Assembly (NCBI GenBank): GCA_903896505.1
Contig: CAITXU010000266.1
Coordinates: 1-60,334 of the forward strand
Origin: an uncultured Verrucomicrobiota bacterium
Lineage (GTDB): Bacteria; Verrucomicrobiota; Verrucomicrobiia; Limisphaerales; UBA9464
Direction: 5' to 3'
DNA length: 60,334 nucleotides
Of this stretch, positions 39,881 to 49,263 are shown one piece after another. The notes under the pieces are model-generated. The model saw only the letters and a list, made by a program, of their open reading frames with translations. It was not told the origin of the DNA and searched no databases. A program made the position numbers and the translations under genes. Position 1 is the stretch's first letter. Each line of letters opens with the position of its first letter.

Positions 39881-41728
39881 ATGAGTGATTCGTTGGAATT
39901 GAGCATCGACTTGGAGAAAGCGTTTTTGCCGTCGTGGGCACAGAAGCCCGCGGACACGAATCGCTATGCCAACTACGAAGGACGTGATGAGTCACGCTCC
40001 GACGACCGGGGTGGCCGCTTTGGCAACCGCGGCGGAGGTGGTTTTGGAGGTCGCCCCGGTGGCGGCGGTCGCCCTGGCGGTCAGGGCGGTGGTGGACCAC
40101 GTCCAGGTGGCGGCTTTCGTCCAGGAGGTCCGGGCGGTCCCGGAGGCCAAGGCGGACGGAGTGATTTCCGGGGACCCCCTCGGGGTCCACGGCCCGGTGG
40201 TCCGGGCGGCCCTGGCGGCCCTCCTGCAGGTGGTGACGCAGGAGGTCTCACTTGGGATCCGACGCGCGGCGGCCAGTCCGACCGGCGGGGTCCGCGGCGT
40301 GATGCTCCACCCGAGCCATTGGTTCCACTTGAATTGGAAATGCGTCCCGACCCAGCCGGCGTTGTTTCGCTGGCCCGACAGATCAAGCTGAGCGGTCGGT
40401 CATATCCTCTGCTGGAGGTCGCCTCCCTGGTGATGCAGAAGCCCGACCGGTATGAAGTGTCGTTCCGAGTTCAGAAGGACAAGGAAGGCAAGCCGATGCA
40501 ACGGCTTTGGGTCTGCTCGCTGGATGATAGCGCCTGGCTCAGTGAATCGGAGGCCGCACGTCATACATTGAAGGCCCATTTCGATACCTTCTACCAAACG
40601 GACCGCCAGCCGTGCGACCCTCCCAAGGGCACTTGGACCCTGGTTGGCGTGTTTGACGAAATCGTCCTGGGTCCTCCCAATTATCATGGGTACCAGGAGA
40701 AACTTCGCGAAGTTCATGCCCAGCGGGCACCTCGGCTGCCGTTCGACGTTTTCAAGAGCAAAGTCCGAATCGTCAAAGATGAGGCCAGCGTTAAATCCTG
40801 GCTCGAAGGACAGAGTTCACGCCTTCAGTACACGGCGCTCAACGTTCCGGAGCCGACCACATTCATGACCCTCAATGAGGTCGAGAACCATTTTCTCCAG
40901 ACCCATGCGGCGAGCCTGATCAAGGAAGTAGATCACTACTCTCTTCGCCGGGGTGAAGGTGCTCCCCGCCTGCCAGAGCCGATGCAGCGCCTCCTTCGGG
41001 TCAATCTGGAACGGGAACGGAAATTCCCCATCCGGACCATGACCGCTCTCAGTGGTGCCTTTGCCCAGGCCGGCTTGCAGTTTTACAAGCGCGATAAAAC
41101 GGTGGTTCAGGTTTGCGTTGCCCGTCCCCGATACCTCGACCTGGAGACGATTTCGGTCTCGGTCGGCGTTAAGCGGATCATCGAGTTCATCGACACACAT
41201 CCCGGCCTGACCCGCAGGAAGTTGGTCGAGACCCTCGCTCCGACCCCTGCCCCCGGCACGGTTCCGGAGCCCGCGGCATCACCCGCCCCTGCACCGGCGG
41301 AGGCTCCTTCGGTTCCTCAGACCGTGGCCGAAGCCGTACCTCCTGCTACGGTCGCCGAAGCGGGTGCCGCTCCTGTGGCAGAGGCAACCACCGATGCACC
41401 CGCTCCGGCCCCGGTGGCCGTTCCGGCAGTTGCGGCGACGCCTACGGGTCCGACCCATGCTCAACAAGCCGTGCTCAATGACCTTCACTGGTTGATTCAT
41501 CAAGGCCATGTCATTGAGTTCGCCAATGGTGTCCTTGAGACCGCCAAGAAGCCGTTGACCCGTCCGGAACCGCCCCCACAGGCGGCACGGCCTCCGCGCG
41601 AACCTCGCGAGCCCCGCGAACCGCGGACTCCCCGCGGTCCTCGTAAGCCCGGAGCTCCCGGAGTTCTTGTGAGCGATAACGTGGGCTTGCTGCCGCAACC
41701 CGCAGCCGTACCTCCGTTGATCGGGTAG
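39881..41728 (+). CDS. Large protein with Gly/Arg-rich and Pro/Ala-rich disordered regions
   Basis: 615 residues from the ATG at 39881; an earlier ATG (39773) is less likely. Residues 20-130 are a Gly/Pro/Arg region of RGG type (GGRFGNRGGGGFGG and similar). Residues 145-415 form a structured part with LEMRPDPAGVVSLARQIKLSG, YEVSFRVQKDKEG, WVCSLDDSAWLSESEA and FYQTDRQP, which I do not recognise. A second structured stretch holds RRKLVETLAP. The last 180 residues are Pro/Ala-rich, then REPREPRTPRGPRKPG. It may bind RNA or nucleic acid, judging only from the RGG and basic repeats. A hairpin at 41753-41784 follows. Confidence 0.75.
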   Translation: MSDSLELSIDLEKAFLPSWAQKPADTNRYANYEGRDESRSDDRGGRFGNRGGGGFGGRPGGGGRPGGQGGGGPRPGGGFRPGGPGGPGGQGGRSDFRGPPRGPRPGGPGGPGGPPAGGDAGGLTWDPTRGGQSDRRGPRRDAPPEPLVPLELEMRPDPAGVVSLARQIKLSGRSYPLLEVASLVMQKPDRYEVSFRVQKDKEGKPMQRLWVCSLDDSAWLSESEAARHTLKAHFDTFYQTDRQPCDPPKGTWTLVGVFDEIVLGPPNYHGYQEKLREVHAQRAPRLPFDVFKSKVRIVKDEASVKSWLEGQSSRLQYTALNVPEPTTFMTLNEVENHFLQTHAASLIKEVDHYSLRRGEGAPRLPEPMQRLLRVNLERERKFPIRTMTALSGAFAQAGLQFYKRDKTVVQVCVARPRYLDLETISVSVGVKRIIEFIDTHPGLTRRKLVETLAPTPAPGTVPEPAASPAPAPAEAPSVPQTVAEAVPPATVAEAGAAPVAEATTDAPAPAPVAVPAVAATPTGPTHAQQAVLNDLHWLIHQGHVIEFANGVLETAKKPLTRPEPPPQAARPPREPREPREPRTPRGPRKPGAPGVLVSDNVGLLPQPAAVPPLIG

Positions 41729-41752
41729 GCTCAGGAATCCAGGTTCAGTTGG

Positions 41753-41784
41753 GTGCGGACCCGCGCCATTGTCAGGGTCCGCGC
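41753..41784 (+). terminator. Hairpin after the Gly-rich gene
   Basis: Stem GCGGACCC (41755-41762) with GGGTCCGC (41775-41782), extendable by two pairs, loop 12 nt. No T-run, so it is only a possible terminator. Confidence 0.45.
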
Positions 41785-41916
41785 CGTATCCTTTGTCAAT
41801 CAATCGGTTGACAAGCCAAAATGGGTTTGGCGTCGATGGGAGGACATGGATGCGGGCCATTGAACCGTTGCCAGTTCTCGGTCGGGCTCGTTAGCGTGTT
41901 CCGCCCCACGGACCTT

Positions 41917-43113
41917 ATGAAACCTCAAATCTCACGCCGCTCCGCCCTCGCCTGGGGTGGTGCCGCCACACTAGGTGCGTTGGCTGGATGTACGACGCCC
42001 TCCCCGAAAGAAACCGGTCCCGACTTTGCCCATGATCCCTCGGGTATCAAAACAAACCACGGAATGAAGCTGGAAAAAGCCTCCTTTGGTCTCCTCCCGG
42101 ACGGGCGGACGGCCGACCTTTTCACCCTCACCAACGAACGCGGAACCAAACTCCGGTTCACCAACTACGGTATGATCATCACCGAGTTGTGGACCCGCGA
42201 TCAGCGCGGCGAATTGGGGAATGTCGTGGGCGGATCGGATTCACTGGACCGCTATCTCGCCGGGTTCCCGTTTACGGGTGCGGTGATAGGCCGTTTTGCC
42301 AACCGGATACGGCGCGGCTTTTTTCAGCTCGATGGCAAGGCCTACCAATTGGCCATTAACAACGGCCCCAACCATCTCCATGGCGGTCGCGTTGGTTTCG
42401 ACAAGAAGCTATGGCACTACGAAGGTGACCATCTGACCGATAGCCTGGCCTCCATCCGCTTTTCCTATGTCAGCCCGGACGGCGAGGAAAACTATCCAGG
42501 CACTCTCTCGGTTGAAGTAACCTACGAATTGACCGACGACGATCAGGTCCGCCTGAGGTACAAAGCCACGACGGATCAGGCGACCCCGATCAATCTGACC
42601 AATCACAGCTATTTCAACCTGGCGGGGCACGGGGACATCCGGTCCCATCGCCTTCAACTTTGGGCCTCCCGCTACACTCCGGTGGATGAAGGATTGATTC
42701 CGACCGGTGAGATAGTATCGGTCGCCGGTACCCCCTTGGATTTTACAACATCACGGGTGGTGGGAGATCGGATGGAGCAAACCGGCCTGTCAGTGCCTGG
42801 CTATGATCACAACTTCGTCCTCGACCACCCGCCCCGAGTCATCAGCCTCGCGGCCGTCCTGACCGACCCCTCCAGCGGACGGGTCATGGAAGTGCTGACA
42901 GACCAACCGGGCATTCAGCTCTACACCAGCAACTTTGCTCCTGTGGAAGGCGTGGAATGCACAAACGGAGTGCGGCTCGGGCGACACGGTGCCCTCTGCC
43001 TCGAAACGCAAAATTTCCCCGACGCTGTGAACCGCCCCTCGTTTCCCCTGGCGATTCTCCGCCCGGGTGAAACCTATAATCGGACCACCATCCACCACTT
43101 CCGAGCCCGGTGA
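41917..43113 (+). CDS. Aldose 1-epimerase (galactose mutarotase), exported
   Basis: 398 residues from 41917. The N-terminus has a twin-arginine-type and lipobox signal (SRRSALAWGG, then LGALAGC, Cys at 25), so it is probably a lipoprotein. Mutarotase motifs: GRFANRIRRGFFQLDGKAYQL, NGPNHLHGG (catalytic His), TPINLTNHSYFNLAG (second His), YDHNFVLD, and VLTDQPGIQLYTSNF with GALCLETQNFPDAVNRPSFP near the end, which carries the catalytic Glu. It interconverts alpha and beta anomers of galactose or glucose outside the cytoplasm. Confidence 0.92.
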   Translation: MKPQISRRSALAWGGAATLGALAGCTTPSPKETGPDFAHDPSGIKTNHGMKLEKASFGLLPDGRTADLFTLTNERGTKLRFTNYGMIITELWTRDQRGELGNVVGGSDSLDRYLAGFPFTGAVIGRFANRIRRGFFQLDGKAYQLAINNGPNHLHGGRVGFDKKLWHYEGDHLTDSLASIRFSYVSPDGEENYPGTLSVEVTYELTDDDQVRLRYKATTDQATPINLTNHSYFNLAGHGDIRSHRLQLWASRYTPVDEGLIPTGEIVSVAGTPLDFTTSRVVGDRMEQTGLSVPGYDHNFVLDHPPRVISLAAVLTDPSSGRVMEVLTDQPGIQLYTSNFAPVEGVECTNGVRLGRHGALCLETQNFPDAVNRPSFPLAILRPGETYNRTTIHHFRAR

Positions 43114-43154
43114 AATCCCGTCAACCACAGGCCACCTAGGCCTATCGGCATACA

Positions 43155-43175
43155 ACAAATTACCTGTCCCTCTGT
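43155..43175 (+). repeat. CTGTCCC repeat, copy 5
   Basis: Core ACCTGTCCCTCTGT with lead ACAAATT. In direct orientation with copy 6, 14 bases away. Confidence 0.78.
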
Positions 43176-43189
43176 CCTAACTGGTCAAA

Positions 43190-43210
43190 ACAACTGACCT
43201 GTCCCTCTGT
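43190..43210 (+). repeat. CTGTCCC repeat, copy 6
   Basis: Core ACCTGTCCCTCTGT, lead ACAACTG. Lies just upstream of the DUF1579-like gene. Confidence 0.78.
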
Positions 43211-43245
43211 CATTTCTCGCGAACCACGATGTGATCTTGCCGACG

Positions 43246-43854
43246 ATGCGCCCGGTGTCTGACTGTCTCCTCATGGACATGGTCAGGCGGGTTTTGGGGC
43301 GCTGGAGTCAGATGGGTATTGCCATGGTTGGTTTGTCACCTGCCGGGCTCATTGCTCAACCGTCCGTTCCCGGTCCGGAAATCCAAACGCTCCACGCCTA
43401 TGCAGGGAGCTGGAGCTTTGTTCAGGAATTTCAGGCAACCCCGTTTTCACCGGCGGGAAAAGGGACCAAGCATTCCAGGGCCTCCATGACGCTGGGTGGT
43501 TTCTTCTTGGAGGAGCGAGGTAAGGGAAGTGGTCCCGATGGAACCTATGCATGGCTCGCGGTGACCGCCTACGATCCCGAAAGTCGGAAATACCAACAAT
43601 TCACCTTTGATAATCGTGGATTCGCCAGCAGACCTGACCACGGAGAAGTTGTTATCGGTAAAGAAAAGTCAGGTACCTGGACCTGGACTTGGGATGAAGA
43701 GGGCAAGGGACGGCGCTACCATTGCGAAGCGGTGGATACCTTTTCAGCGGATGGTAATAGCTTCAGCTACGAGTGGCGGTATTCGGGGGATGGAAAGACA
43801 TGGAAGCCGTGGCTGAAAGGAGTGGCGACAAAGACTCCGGTGGCACCCCTTTAG
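43246..43854 (+). CDS. DUF1579-like exported protein
   Basis: 202 residues from the ATG at 43246; a GTG at 43231 or an ATG at 43273 are alternatives. A signal-like stretch (MGIAMVGLSPAGLIAQP) precedes the mature part. ALF-like pattern: YAGSWSFVQEFQATP, RASMTLGGFFLEERGKGSGPDGTY, AVTAYDPESRKYQQFTFDNRG, GTWTWTWDEEGKGRRYHCEA and WRYSGDGKTWKPW, as in DUF1579 proteins. The function is unknown; lipid or ligand binding in the periplasm is possible. Confidence 0.75.
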   Translation: MRPVSDCLLMDMVRRVLGRWSQMGIAMVGLSPAGLIAQPSVPGPEIQTLHAYAGSWSFVQEFQATPFSPAGKGTKHSRASMTLGGFFLEERGKGSGPDGTYAWLAVTAYDPESRKYQQFTFDNRGFASRPDHGEVVIGKEKSGTWTWTWDEEGKGRRYHCEAVDTFSADGNSFSYEWRYSGDGKTWKPWLKGVATKTPVAPL

Positions 43855-43930
43855 TTGATGGCTGGCCGTGACGGGGGATTTTCGGTCAACACATGGAAGC
43901 GGAACAAGCGAGGTATGAGGTACTTAGAAA

Positions 43931-43951
43931 ACAAATGACTTGTCCCTTAGT
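43931..43951 (+). repeat. CTGTCCC repeat, copy 7
   Basis: Lead ACAAATG, core ACTTGTCCCTTAGT with one change from the consensus. Confidence 0.75.
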
Positions 43952-44306
43952 CTGACAGCCTTCACGGGTCCCGTCGGTGTTTCTCAGGCGCCGCCACCAT
44001 GCCTGCCTGGCGAGGGATCGAATTCGGATTGTTTCCGGGGAGCGGCACGGTTCCTCCGGGAACGATCTTCGACGGTTGGGGTGGTTTTACCGGCGGTTTG
44101 ACAACTGTCAGGGCTTCAATTAAAAATCCTCTCTAGTTTCCCGACCCCCCCGACCCCCGGGCCCAATCATGAAACAATTGCCACCATTCGTCCGGCTTCT
44201 TTTTGAGGCACACCAGAGGAATTGTACTATTTTACTGATTGTTTTGGGAACGTGGTTTGGAAATGTGAATGCCGATCCGGCCGGAAGCTTATCAGGCACT
44301 TCGAAA

Positions 44307-44327
44307 ACAGATGGCCTGTCCCTTAGT
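44307..44327 (+). repeat. CTGTCCC repeat, copy 8
   Basis: Lead ACAGATG, core GCCTGTCCCTTAGT with one change. It lies 37 bp from the antiporter stop. Confidence 0.72.
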
Positions 44328-44364
44328 ATGAAAAGCAAGTCCAAGGGACGAAAAACTTGGGGGG

Positions 44365-46077
44365 TTATGCCCCCCAAAGGAGGACCAACAGTTGCGTGGA
44401 GAGGATGCGAAGGATCATCGTGAGGGGATAGACGCTGGCGTAGGCGCCGGTCGGGGCGTCGGACTTGGCGATACCGCAGGCGAATGCCAGGGCAGGCGGG
44501 TCGGTCATGCTTCCGGCCAGCAAACCGGACAAGGTCAGAAAATTGAGGCGGAAGAATTTTCGGGCGCAAATGCCAACGACGAGCAACGGCACGGTGGTAA
44601 TGACCAGGGCCGAAAGAAGCCAGACGACTCCCTGAGTGCTCCAGACGGTTTGGAAAAATTGTGCACCCGCTTTGATGCCCACGCAGGCCAGGAAGAGGGT
44701 GATTCCCAGTTCGCGAAAGGCGAGATTGGTGTTAAGCGGCATGTGCCACACAAGCGGTCCCCAGTGACCCAGCCGACCCAGCAGAATGGCGATGATAAGA
44801 GGGCCACCGGCCAGTCCCAATCGGATGGCTGACGGAATGCCCGGGAAAACAATCGGTATCAATCCGACAAGCACTCCCAGGGCGATCCCTGCAAACAGGG
44901 GGACGAACTGGGTTTCATGGAGCTCATGAACGGCATCGCCCAGCCCTGCGGCGGCCTTTTCCAGAGCGGACTCTGTTCCAACGACTTGGACGACGTCGCC
45001 GAAACGAAGCCGCTGATGGCTGGCAGCCGTCCATTCCACTTCATTCCGGGCAAGACGGGTCACCACGACGCCGTGTTGTGCCTGAAGGCTGAGTTCTCCC
45101 AGGGTCTTGCCCAGAACCGCCCTTCGGGTGACCACAATCCGTCGTGATTGGATGCCGCCGGGAACGGCCAATAGGTCGTGTCGGGACGGTGGACCGACCA
45201 CCCGCGAGAATTCATTGAGCGAATGTCGGGTTCCCACCACCAGCAGCTCTTCGTTGAGTTCAATGGGGGTTTGATCCTCGGCCAGCTCCACTTCTGCTTC
45301 ATTGGCCCGCCGGACCCGGGAAACCGTCACTCCGAGTTCCTTCAATCCGGGAATGTTGCCCAGAGTGGTTCCGATGAGCCGGGTGTTGGTGACTCGCAGG
45401 GTTTGACGTTCGAGCGATTCCAGGCCGAGGGATTGAGCGGACTGAAAAACGGAAGCTTCGCGGATCAGGTCGACCCGTAGGAGAAGCCGGAGAAGGAGCA
45501 GTGATCCGATTATTCCGAGGATGCCCCCAGGATAGGCGACCGCATAGGCCAAGGCAGGCAACGCCGCTCGGTCTCTCAGTGGAGGGTTCAGGGAATTGAC
45601 GGTTTGTTGGGCCGCTCCCAGGGAGGGGGTGTTGGTGGTGGCACCCGCCAGCAGCCCAACGGCGGCTGGCCAGTCCAGTTGCACCAGCCACGGGAGTAGG
45701 ACGGTCAGGGTGACTCCCAGGGCCACAACGGCCGCGGCCAGTCCATTGAGCTTGAGTCCGTCCCTTCGAAGCGATGAAAAGAAACCGGGACCCAACTGAA
45801 GTCCGATGGTGAAAACAAAGAGGATTAAGCCAAACTCGCGGACAAACCCGAGCAGCTTTTCATCGAGGTGAAAGCCCCAATGGCCAAACAGGAGACCTGA
45901 AAACAGCACTCCGGTCGTTCCCAACTTGAGTCCCCGCCAGCGCCAATGACCGATCACCAATCCGCTGGCGATGACGACGGCCAGCAATAGAATGGCATAG
46001 GCGGCCGGTTCGGAAGTGGCCAGGTGTTGAAACATCGAAATCATGAAGGACCCAATGGGTTGCTTGGGCACCTTCAT
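44365..46077 (-). CDS. AspT/YidE-type antiporter with two RCK_C domains
   Basis: 570 residues from 46077 (an ATG at 46044 is possible). Two membrane halves carry the duplicated AAE motif: first half GLILFVFTIGLQLGPGFF and TNTPSLGAAQQTV, second half LGITLFLACVGIKAGAQFF and MTDPPALAFACGIA. Between them lie two TrkA-C (RCK_C) domains (LRVTNTRLIGTTLGNIPGL and RAVLGKTLGELSLQ...). The family includes the aspartate:alanine antiporter and YidE/YbjL. The substrate is unknown. Confidence 0.88.
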   Translation of the reverse strand: MKVPKQPIGSFMISMFQHLATSEPAAYAILLLAVVIASGLVIGHWRWRGLKLGTTGVLFSGLLFGHWGFHLDEKLLGFVREFGLILFVFTIGLQLGPGFFSSLRRDGLKLNGLAAAVVALGVTLTVLLPWLVQLDWPAAVGLLAGATTNTPSLGAAQQTVNSLNPPLRDRAALPALAYAVAYPGGILGIIGSLLLLRLLLRVDLIREASVFQSAQSLGLESLERQTLRVTNTRLIGTTLGNIPGLKELGVTVSRVRRANEAEVELAEDQTPIELNEELLVVGTRHSLNEFSRVVGPPSRHDLLAVPGGIQSRRIVVTRRAVLGKTLGELSLQAQHGVVVTRLARNEVEWTAASHQRLRFGDVVQVVGTESALEKAAAGLGDAVHELHETQFVPLFAGIALGVLVGLIPIVFPGIPSAIRLGLAGGPLIIAILLGRLGHWGPLVWHMPLNTNLAFRELGITLFLACVGIKAGAQFFQTVWSTQGVVWLLSALVITTVPLLVVGICARKFFRLNFLTLSGLLAGSMTDPPALAFACGIAKSDAPTGAYASVYPLTMILRILSTQLLVLLWGA

Positions 46078-46163
46078 TGCAGTGAAAGACGGGGTCGGCG
46101 TCGATATTTTTCCAGTCAGGGCTCACGACCGTAGGTCCGGTTAACACCGATTGCGAACCGCTA

Positions 46164-46853
46164 TCAGACGGCCCGGGCGACAAAGATGCGACCGAACGGA
46201 ATCCTTCCGGAGGAATCTATGGAACAGCAATGATAGCCCGAAGGGGCCCGAATGCCATCAGCCCGCAGTTCGATGACCTTCTCGAGAGTAAAGCCGTGGT
46301 CATGCTGTAACAGTCGAATCACCTGTTCTGGCGCATGTTTGAAGGTGGGCACCGGCAGTTTCCCGGTAGGAGAGGGAAGGCGGGTTTCAGTGTAATGATG
46401 CTCTGGCGCGACATCGCTGAGGATCAGGAGTCCGCCTTGTTGCAGCGACAGCCGGGCCCTTGAAATCAAACGGGAAACATCCTGGCAATGGCTGGCGGCC
46501 CGGAGCAAGAGGACAGCGTCGAACGTTTCCGGGTCGAAGCCATTTCTAAGAATATCTCCCTCGATGAATCTGGAGTTGTCGATTTTGCGCTGTCGGGCGA
46601 TCTCGACCATCGGACGGCTGACGTCCCATCCAACGAACCGACTAAATCGGCCTAAAAGGGCGGAAGCGAAAGCACCAGTTCCGCAGCCCAAATCCAGGAT
46701 GGCAGGGCGCTCAAACGCTTTGGACAGAGCACCCAGCACGATCGGAAATTCGCGCTGCCTCCAGAGAGACTGCCACGTCCAGCGATCATAGTCCATGGAT
46801 GCAGCGTCATAGGCCCTCTGCACACCGGATAGCAGGCAGGGTTGGGTGGTCAT
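46164..46853 (-). CDS. Class I SAM-dependent methyltransferase
   Basis: 229 residues. Motif I is LDLCGTG-like LDLGCGTGAFASAL near 53, motif II FVGWDVSRPMVEIARQR, then FDAVLLLRAASHCQD as the post-motif region and LQQGGLLILSD. It resembles UbiE/COQ5-like small-molecule methyltransferases. The start overlaps the stop of the gene upstream by four bases. The substrate is unknown. Confidence 0.87.
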   Translation of the reverse strand: MTTQPCLLSGVQRAYDAASMDYDRWTWQSLWRQREFPIVLGALSKAFERPAILDLGCGTGAFASALLGRFSRFVGWDVSRPMVEIARQRKIDNSRFIEGDILRNGFDPETFDAVLLLRAASHCQDVSRLISRARLSLQQGGLLILSDVAPEHHYTETRLPSPTGKLPVPTFKHAPEQVIRLLQHDHGFTLEKVIELRADGIRAPSGYHCCSIDSSGRIPFGRIFVARAV

Positions 46854-47482
46854 GGTGATTTGGGTTGTCCGGTTGGACCGTTCGTCATCAGGCGCTTGCG
46901 TAGTGCTTCATCCACGATCTGCTGAATGGCGGGGCTGGCAACCTTGATGAACTGTTCCTCAACCTCCTTGCGGATTTGTTCGTCGCGGGAGGGGCGGACT
47001 CGATCGAAAAATAGATTGATACCGTTCCAGAGAGCAACCCCCACGGTGGCCATAACCAGGTACCAGACAAAAATCTTCTTGAGGGCGGTCATTGGAGCCC
47101 TCTTAAACTCCTCGGTATTTTCGGCGACCACCTTTTTCAGTTCTGCGTCCAGCGACTTTTTGAGTCGATCTGTTTCGTCTTCGAGCCGCTGACGATTTTC
47201 CGTGGCATTTCGCTCAAAGGCTTTCAATTCTTCGGCCACCCGCGCTGCCTGCTCATTGACTTGAAGGAATGAAGAGGCGGCGTTGATGGAAATTTCCCGA
47301 AGTTGCCCATCGTATTTTTTGGGGGCAATCCCGCCTGGATACGGTCGGTCAACCGGGCCTTCCAAGCGGACAAAGACGAGCCTAGCGTCGGTGGTCTCGC
47401 GATGGATGGGAACCACTTGATTGCCGAAATTGACAAAGAGACAGGCAAGATATCCCTGGTAGCCCGGACGGAAATCTCGGAC
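46850..47482 (-). pseudogene. 5'-truncated dCTP-deaminase-like gene with coiled coil and membrane helix
   Basis: The frame from 47482 begins in VRDFRPGYQGYLACLF, which aligns with the C-terminal beta strands of dCTP deaminase (PGW-S-G, then N-x-G, GP-x-x-RPY and a KY near the end: FRPGYQGYL, VNFGN, VRLEGPVDRPYPG, KKYDG). The N-terminal two thirds, with the other catalytic residues, are absent. The position of the Glu used by the enzyme (E138 in E. coli) reads Leu here. After this come a coiled coil (about 70-140) and one membrane helix (IFVWYLVMATVGVALW). The frame is open upstream to 47533, but that part lies inside a terminator. A GTG at 47416 is the only later start. The 3' end overlaps the methyltransferase. 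Confidence 0.7.
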
Positions 47483-47495
47483 GCTGTGGCTCAAT

Positions 47496-47523
47496 AAAAA
47501 AGGCGACCCGAAGGTCGCCTTTT
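47496..47523. terminator. Bidirectional Rho-independent terminator
   Basis: Perfect 8-bp stem AGGCGACC/GGTCGCCT with loop CGAA, flanked by AAAAAA and TTTT, so it works in both directions. It lies 33-60 bases after the MFS stop and ends that transcript. Confidence 0.88.
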
Positions 47524-47556
47524 GAGTCATCACTGTCTTGGAGGAGTTGCCACCAG

Positions 47557-49164
47557 CTATTTGGTGGCTTCGACATCGCCAATGTGGACGACCTTGTACC
47601 CACCCGATGCTTTGAAATAGAGGAATAACAGCAGGTAGATGGCCGCCATGGCTGCTGGGACCAGTGATACCGTTTGAAGTGTCAGGCGGTCTCCCTTCAA
47701 ATCGGCTGCCGCCACTTTCTTTTGGTCTTCGGTTTGTTTCTCAACCGGCGTGTTTTTAACTTCGCCCAATTTCACCCCGTCCAAGCCCTTTGCTGGGTCA
47801 AGTAAAGGAAGAGGGAACGAACTGGCTTTGGATGCCACGTAGGTTGCGTGAACCTTCGGGTCGGCAGCCATCAATTCTTGTCCCGCGTAGCGATCTTTAA
47901 AATAGCCGATGCCGGGACCCCCAATCAAGCCGGCCGCCAACATGCCCATGCCGCCCATGCAGCTGATGGCGATAGCACCAGACCGTGGGAAGCGGTCTCC
48001 CACCACCGCGAGCATTGTCGGCCAGAAGAAGGTCTTGCCCATGCCATAAACCGCCAGGGCGATAAGAATCATCCCGGTACCTTCGGAGCGGCTGGTTAAC
48101 TGTAGGCCCGCGATACCGAACAACGCGCTGATGAAAAGAAGCCCCAAAGGCGAAATACGGTGAACGATCGGGCCTGCGACGAAACGCAGCAGAAACATGA
48201 CCGTCGACGTATAGACGAAGAGCCAACGCCCTGACTTTGGATCAATGATGTTGCCTGTGATGTTCTGTATCCACGAATCGGTACCCAACTCGACCGTTCC
48301 AACCAAGCCGTGAGTGACCAACAGGAGTGCCAGCAGCCAAGCGCCCATGGACCAATTGGTGGCAAACCCAATCGCCCCGATAATCACCGCCCCAATGATG
48401 TATGCGACAATGGGACTTAGCCCAAGGTCGTTTTGGAAAAAGAGCACCAGAAGCACTGCGATCACCGCTCCGCCCATCATGCCGACGTCCTTCAACATCT
48501 GCCCAATGCTGAGGCCCTTTTCTGATGCCTCCGACTTCGGAAACCGCTGTCCCAGACACATCAGTCCGTAGAAGATGGTGGGTAGCAGGAACAGCCCCAG
48601 CTGAATTTCCCAACGGAGTCCCTTGTGCTCAGCCGTGTTGCCCAGAAACACATTCGAAAGTCCTCCCAAAACCAATCCTGCGGGCCACCCTGCGTGCAAA
48701 ATGTTGAGATAGTGCGTTCTGTTGGAAGGGAAGAGCGTGGCCACCAGCGGATTGAGCACTGCCTCCAAAGTTCCATTACCAATCGCAAACAGGAAGGTGC
48801 CCCAGAACAGGCATTGGTAAGCCGCGTGCTTGCCTGCCTCACCGCCCGCACCGAAAGCCGCGGTTGCAAAGAATGTTAGGACCGCTGAAGAAAGATGGCA
48901 GAAGAATGCCAGCGCGACGAGTTTGCCGTAGCCGAGCTTGTCTGCCAGCAACCCGCCCAGAAGAATAACGATGCCGAACCCGGTAAGTCCGCCGCCCGTA
49001 ATCGTACCCAGTTCCGCTCCGGTGAACCCGAACTGGGCTCCCCAATCGCCGAGGATGCCGCCTCGGATGGCAAAGCCAACCCCGGCGGCGAGAATCGCCA
49101 TAAAACCCGCCCACAAAAGTCGCTGCGCGTTAGGCGCGATAGAGTCAGAGCTGCCGTTACTCAT
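47557..49164 (-). CDS. MFS transporter
   Basis: 535 residues from the ATG at 49164 (an ATG two codons upstream is possible). Twelve membrane segments. The MFS loop motif is present in modified form: GGLLADKLGYGKLVALAFFCH after helix 2. The second half has VGDRFPRSGAIAISCMGGMG. A soluble loop with VKNTPVEKQTEDQKKVAAAD lies before the last helices. Close to sugar transporters of this phylum and next to a Gfo/Idh/MocA gene, which suggests a sugar or inositol derivative; that is inference. Confidence 0.88.
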   Translation of the reverse strand: MSNGSSDSIAPNAQRLLWAGFMAILAAGVGFAIRGGILGDWGAQFGFTGAELGTITGGGLTGFGIVILLGGLLADKLGYGKLVALAFFCHLSSAVLTFFATAAFGAGGEAGKHAAYQCLFWGTFLFAIGNGTLEAVLNPLVATLFPSNRTHYLNILHAGWPAGLVLGGLSNVFLGNTAEHKGLRWEIQLGLFLLPTIFYGLMCLGQRFPKSEASEKGLSIGQMLKDVGMMGGAVIAVLLVLFFQNDLGLSPIVAYIIGAVIIGAIGFATNWSMGAWLLALLLVTHGLVGTVELGTDSWIQNITGNIIDPKSGRWLFVYTSTVMFLLRFVAGPIVHRISPLGLLFISALFGIAGLQLTSRSEGTGMILIALAVYGMGKTFFWPTMLAVVGDRFPRSGAIAISCMGGMGMLAAGLIGGPGIGYFKDRYAGQELMAADPKVHATYVASKASSFPLPLLDPAKGLDGVKLGEVKNTPVEKQTEDQKKVAAADLKGDRLTLQTVSLVPAAMAAIYLLLFLYFKASGGYKVVHIGDVEATK

Positions 49165-49263
49165 AATCAATAAGTCAGTAAACGATGATTGCTTGTCGAG
49201 GAGACAGTGGGGATTTAACGCCGGAATCCAGCCCTCTGTCCATCAAAGCTTTTCTTGTGGGTA

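Larger units (their letters stand above)
43855..44364. other. Gap with two CTGTCCC repeats
   Basis: No supported gene. An 84-codon frame at 44169-44423 reads through copy 8 and into the antiporter gene on the other strand, so it is rejected. Copies 7 (43931) and 8 (44307) are in direct orientation. Confidence 0.6.

Noticed and set aside
44169..44423. 84-codon plus-strand frame
   Set aside because: It contains the CTGTCCC repeat in translation and overlaps the convergent antiporter gene.
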